Origin: Luminiphilus sp.
GTDB lineage: Bacteria > Pseudomonadota > Gammaproteobacteria > Pseudomonadales > Halieaceae
DNA: 7,683 nt
Assembly: GCA_022425845.1 (NCBI GenBank)
Contig: JAKMEU010000192.1
Span: forward strand, 1 to 7,683
Reading direction: 5' to 3'
Shown here: one piece after another, positions 6,184 to 7,683 of the stretch
How positions within the stretch are numbered: position 1 is the first letter of the stretch
How the letters are laid out: each line of letters begins with the position of its first letter
Position numbers and translations under genes: made by a program
The notes under the pieces: generated by a model
Databases searched by the model: none
Told to the model about the DNA's origin: nothing
What the model saw: only the letters and a program-made list of their open reading frames with translations

Positions 6184-6978
6184 TTAATCCGACGTGGCTT
6201 GGAGCGACGTTCTGATGGCTTTTAAAATCTCAAGGGCGGCCGGCGTATCGCCGTGCACACACAGGGTATCCGGCACGATGTTGAGTTTGTGGCCCTTCAC
6301 ACTGCGGAGCTTTCCTGAAGCGATATCTCCCGCCTGGGCAACAGCAGCATCAAGATCGAGAAGCGCATCGGGTTTGCCCCGTGGTACGAGATGACCGGCA
6401 CGGGTATAGCCGCGGTCTGCAAAGGCTTCAAACCGTAAACTCAGCCCGTATTCGAATCCGAGTTCAACGGCTTTCTTATCCCGCGGTGTGGCCAGCAGGA
6501 CCAGATCGAGGGATCGATACCAAGACGCTACGGCCGACATCACCGATTTCAGCAGGGCCTCATCTTTCAGCATGTCGTTGTAGAGCGCGCCATGAGGTTT
6601 AACGTAGGACACCCGTGTGCCGTGGGATCGTGCCATCCCGTCCAGCGCTGAGATCTGGTACTGGATAGCATCTATCAGCTCCTGGCTCCCCATCGCCATG
6701 GAGCGACGCCCAAAACCCTGAAGGTCGGGGTAGGCCACATGTGCTCCGATTTCGACCCGGTGTTGCTTTGCCAGTAGCAGGGTTTGGCGCATTACCGAGG
6801 GGTCGCCACCATGGAAACCGCAGGCAATGTTGGCAGAGTCGATGAGCGGCATGACGTCCTCATCACATCCCATCTTCCATGCGCCGAAGCTTTCGCCCAG
6901 GTCGCAATTGATTTTGATCGCCCTGGGTGTTGGGGGTTTGCGGCGCCTCCGGCGCACCACTCTCTTTACGGCTTTCAC
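6184..6978 (-). CDS. pxpA: 5-oxoprolinase subunit A (PxpA, LamB/YcsF family) with a basic N-terminal extension
   Basis: PxpA is the LamB/YcsF-family subunit of the ATP-dependent 5-oxoprolinase. The 264-residue protein contains the whole family signature: NCDLGESFG (24-32), SANIACGFHGGDP (48-60), IGAHVAYPDLQGFGRR (77-92), VKPHGALYN (126-134), FADRGYT (186-192), LVPR (197-200) and LCVHGD (239-244). E. coli PxpA has about 244 residues and starts close to the NCDLGE motif. Here about 20 extra residues precede it, including the polybasic run VVRRRRRK at 7-14. The start is GTG at 6978, overlapping the DUF1445 stop as GTGA, without a clear Shine-Dalgarno. The only in-frame alternatives before the core are GTG codons 7 and 8, which would still leave the basic run. 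The gene lies 4 nt before pxpB. The family is certain; the exact start is moderately certain. Confidence 0.9.
   Translation of the reverse strand: MKAVKRVVRRRRRKPPTPRAIKINCDLGESFGAWKMGCDEDVMPLIDSANIACGFHGGDPSVMRQTLLLAKQHRVEIGAHVAYPDLQGFGRRSMAMGSQELIDAIQYQISALDGMARSHGTRVSYVKPHGALYNDMLKDEALLKSVMSAVASWYRSLDLVLLATPRDKKAVELGFEYGLSLRFEAFADRGYTRAGHLVPRGKPDALLDLDAAVAQAGDIASGKLRSVKGHKLNIVPDTLCVHGDTPAALEILKAIRTSLQATSD
6943..6955. repeat. GC-rich hairpin encoding the polybasic start of PxpA
   Basis: GCGCC at 6943-6947 and GGCGC at 6951-6955 form a perfect GC-only 5-bp stem with a 3-nt loop, inside the pxpA N-terminal extension. Translated, it supplies part of the arginine run. Being 23-35 nt inside the reading frame, it could affect ribosome entry at the DUF1445/pxpA junction, or mark a small palindromic insertion. 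Either role is inferred. Confidence 0.4.
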
Positions 6979-7683
6979 AGTAGTGCGAGTCCTGCATTGG
7001 TTTGGTCGGTCACCAGCATATGCCCGGGTGCATGCGTAAACGCAAGTGGTAATTGCGCATTTTCCAGCGCCGCCTGGGGGGTCACACCGCAGGCCCAGAA
7101 AACCGGGATTTCATCATCGGCAATGGAGACCATGTCTCCGTAATCGGGCTTTGACAGGTCGCCTATGCCGATCTGCCCTGGATCACCCAAATGAACCGGT
7201 GCCCCGTGGACTGATGGAAACCGGGTGCAGATCTGGATGGCTCGGATGGCATCCCGGGGTTTCATCGGTCGCATACTGACTACGAGATTCCCTGAGAAAA
7301 CACCCGCCGATCGGCAGGGTTGATTTGTCCGGTACATGGGCACGTTAACGCCCTCTGAAATATTGCGAACCTCAAGGCCGTCGGCAATCAGCGCCTCCTC
7401 AAAGGAGAAAGAGCAACCCAAGGCAAAGGCTACATGGTTATCCTGCCACGCATCGAGCAAATCCAGAGGTTCGCCCACGAGTGCGCCGGCTTCCCAGCGC
7501 CGGTACAGCGGAATGTCACGTCGGACATCAATGTCGAGCCCGAGTTCGGGCAGGGTAAAGTCACCCGGTGCCGGGCTCGTCGCGAGAAGCGGACAGGGCT
7601 TGGGATTACGACGGCAGAAAGCCGCAAAATCAGCGGCGTGCTCCTGGGGCAGGACGACCAGATTGCACTGCACATAACCCGCG
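6975..7683 (-). CDS. DUF1445 / D-glutamate cyclase family protein (YcsI-like), 5' end missing
   Basis: This is a member of the DUF1445 (D-glutamate cyclase, often called putative hydro-lyase) family; in mammalian DGLUCY the same domain precedes DUF4392 and the protein converts D-glutamate to 5-oxo-D-proline. The frame is open to the right edge of the window, reading AGYVQCNLVVLP, so the GTG at 7673 is an internal Val of the conserved GYVQ-N-L motif and not a start; roughly 35 N-terminal residues should lie beyond the window. Conserved segments follow: RRNPKPCPLL, LGCSFSFEEAL, EGVNVPMYRTN, CRSAGVFSGNLVVSMRP, VHGAPVHLGDP, VFWACGVTPQAA and THAPGHM near the C-terminus. About 236 residues are visible of the usual 260-270. 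It overlaps pxpA by GTGA. In B. subtilis the relative YcsI is also encoded with ycsF (pxpA) and kipI/kipA (pxpB/C), so this neighbourhood is conserved. The enzyme activity is inferred from the family. Confidence 0.87.
   Translation of the reverse strand, partial: AGYVQCNLVVLPQEHAADFAAFCRRNPKPCPLLATSPAPGDFTLPELGLDIDVRRDIPLYRRWEAGALVGEPLDLLDAWQDNHVAFALGCSFSFEEALIADGLEVRNISEGVNVPMYRTNQPCRSAGVFSGNLVVSMRPMKPRDAIRAIQICTRFPSVHGAPVHLGDPGQIGIGDLSKPDYGDMVSIADDEIPVFWACGVTPQAALENAQLPLAFTHAPGHMLVTDQTNAGLALL

Noticed and set aside
7671..7673. GTG at 7673 as the start of the DUF1445 gene
   Set aside because: The frame continues to the window edge as AGYVQ, matching the conserved interior of the family, so this GTG is an internal valine and the gene is truncated by the window.
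194..7677. Plus-strand open frames of 60-119 codons throughout
   Set aside because: All lie antisense to strong minus-strand genes, show no recognisable domains, and read as arginine/serine/proline-rich shadow frames.

Overview
The window is a compact bacterial chromosomal segment with every recognisable gene on the minus strand, so transcription runs from high to low coordinates. The style (moderately GC-rich, tightly packed operon, Ppx/GppA-type exopolyphosphatase resembling the E. coli family) suggests a proteobacterium, most likely a gammaproteobacterium. This is an impression from protein similarity recalled by eye; no marker gene fixes the taxon.

Region 7683 to 1757 is one apparent seven-gene operon. 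In transcription order it encodes a DUF1445 / D-glutamate-cyclase-family protein (5' end cut by the window edge), PxpA, PxpB and PxpC (the three subunits of prokaryotic 5-oxoprolinase), a DUF4392 protein (related to the C-terminal domain of mammalian D-glutamate cyclase), a D-amino acid aminotransferase, and an alanine racemase. Four of the six junctions are 4-bp GTGA or ATGA overlaps; the other two gaps are 4 and 7 nt. No promoter or terminator is visible inside this block, and the operon promoter must lie beyond position 7683.

Read as chemistry, the operon links alanine, D-alanine, D-glutamate, 5-oxoproline and glutamate: Alr interconverts L- and D-alanine, the aminotransferase exchanges D-alanine + 2-oxoglutarate for D-glutamate + pyruvate, the DUF1445/DUF4392 pair would cyclise D-glutamate to 5-oxo-D-proline, and PxpABC would open 5-oxoproline with ATP. 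Mammalian D-glutamate cyclase (DGLUCY) carries a DUF1445 domain followed by a DUF4392 domain. Finding both halves as separate genes flanking 5-oxoprolinase, together with two D-amino-acid enzymes, is the main discovery candidate here.

Region 1756 to 1666 is a 91-nt spacer with two short inverted repeats. Region 1665 to 160 is an exopolyphosphatase gene (ppx), probably a separate transcription unit or a loosely linked one. After an 83-nt spacer, positions 76 to 1 hold the first 25 codons of another minus-strand gene, possibly a 2-keto-4-pentenoate hydratase / fumarylacetoacetate hydrolase family member. The plus strand carries no convincing gene, and no RNA gene, mobile element or CRISPR array was seen.
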